A stretch of 41,222 nucleotides of DNA from Oscillospiraceae bacterium (GTDB lineage: Bacteria; Bacillota; Clostridia; Oscillospirales; CAG-272), in assembly GCA_015064095.1 (NCBI GenBank), contig SVSW01000009.1:1-41222 (forward strand), in the 5' to 3' direction. Shown here one piece after another: positions 41,039-41,222 of the stretch (position 1 is the first letter of the stretch; each line of letters begins with the position of its first letter). The notes below the pieces were generated by a model, which ran no database searches, was not told the origin of the DNA, and saw only the letters and a list, made by a program, of their open reading frames with translations. The position numbers and the translations under genes are program-made.

Positions 41039-41073
41039 GAATATATCTCCTTTGCTGCTTTATCGCCGGTTTC

Positions 41074-41106
41074 GCCTTTGTATTACAAAGGCACAGGGCA
41101 AAGCCC
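41074..41106. repeat. Two small hairpins after the transposase gene (REP-like)
   Basis: GCCTTTGT-ATT-ACAAAGGC (41074-41092) and GGGC-AAA-GCCC (41096-41106) sit just beyond the stop of the REP-associated transposase. Such flanking palindromes are typical of that transposase class. One may also act as a terminator, though no U tract follows. Confidence 0.5.
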
Positions 41107-41112
41107 ATACCC

Positions 41113-41222
41113 CTATTCTTCTGCGTATAATTCGTCGTAATACCACCGTATAGGGTTTTCATAAATATATCGCAAATGCTCATCATAGTCCTGACGGTTG
41201 CGAATGATGTGATCATTGGAGC
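41113..41222 (-). CDS. REP-associated/IS200-like tyrosine transposase, C-terminal end (cut by window edge)
   Basis: The last 35 codons of a minus-strand frame are visible: SNDHIIRNRQDYDEHLRYI, then YENPIRWYYDELYAEE and TAG. The pattern HIIRN...DY...RYIxENPxRW is the C-terminal helix of Y1-type REP-associated transposases (RAYT), single-copy relatives of the IS200/IS605 transposase that process short palindromes. The catalytic HUH and Tyr region is outside the window, so activity cannot be judged. Recognised from the motif only. Confidence 0.7.
   Translation of the reverse strand, partial: SNDHIIRNRQDYDEHLRYIYENPIRWYYDELYAEE

Noticed and set aside
41028-41216. Minus-strand 62-aa frame overlapping the right edge
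   Set aside because: It runs in another frame through the transposase remnant and through the REP-like hairpins; the transposase frame has clear family motifs instead.

Overview
The window looks like a chromosomal segment of a low-to-moderate GC Firmicute of class Clostridia, probably an uncultured anaerobic lineage near Oscillospirales or Christensenellales. The evidence is consensus sigma-A promoters, strong AGGAGG-type ribosome binding sites, rho-independent terminators between most units, heavy use of ATA isoleucine codons, and Firmicutes markers (ylxM-ffh, whiA, a PcrA-type helicase, a BofC-like protein, an SpoIVFB-like M50 protease). I cannot assign it more finely. It is a core-genome region with a few accessory or unusual elements; I see no prophage, CRISPR array or intact insertion sequence.

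Layout. 1-852: start of the SRP operon, ylxM then ffh (cut by the left edge), leftward. 881-2832: dxs, divergent from it. 2834-7927: a shortened nucleoside kinase and a tightly overlapping polyamine ABC operon potABCD, leftward. 8169-10336: an M50 protease and an AGCS amino-acid symporter. 10337-10766: a gene-free stretch with AT-rich repeats and an array of small hairpins. 10767-11047: two tRNA-Leu genes. 11102-13719: an ABC exporter and a ZIP metal transporter, rightward. 13721-21531: one compact leftward operon of eight genes (coaE, lytic transglycosylase, M18 aminopeptidase, prfA, tsaC/sua5, parC, a small membrane protein, deoC) with overlaps or very short gaps throughout. 21566-27553: the divergent operon of a HAD-MurB fusion, whiA and dnaE. 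27555-30418: a BofC-like small protein and a class A penicillin-binding protein. 30406-31483: mnmA. 31545-39108: secA, two uncharacterised membrane proteins, a tiny Asn/Gln-rich protein and pcrA. 39120-40629: divergent DUF1294 and PTS EIIC-like genes. 40630-41222: repeat-like DNA, a small Cys-rich protein, and the end of a REP-associated (IS200-like) transposase cut by the right edge.

Functionally the region is mostly housekeeping: secretion (ffh, secA), cell wall (MurB, class A PBP, lytic transglycosylase), replication and repair (dnaE, parC, pcrA), translation (prfA, tsaC, mnmA, tRNA-Leu), isoprenoid and CoA synthesis (dxs, coaE), nucleotide salvage (deoC, kinase) and transport. The most unusual items are the single-ORF HAD phosphatase-MurB fusion, the hairpin array at 10606-10733 together with a transposase remnant of the type that mobilises such palindromes, the nested dyads in the ZIP leader, the 35-residue Asn/Gln-rich protein with a perfect ribosome binding site, and the pair of membrane proteins downstream of secA. 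Start codons were reassigned where a promoter or ribosome binding site excluded the longest frame.
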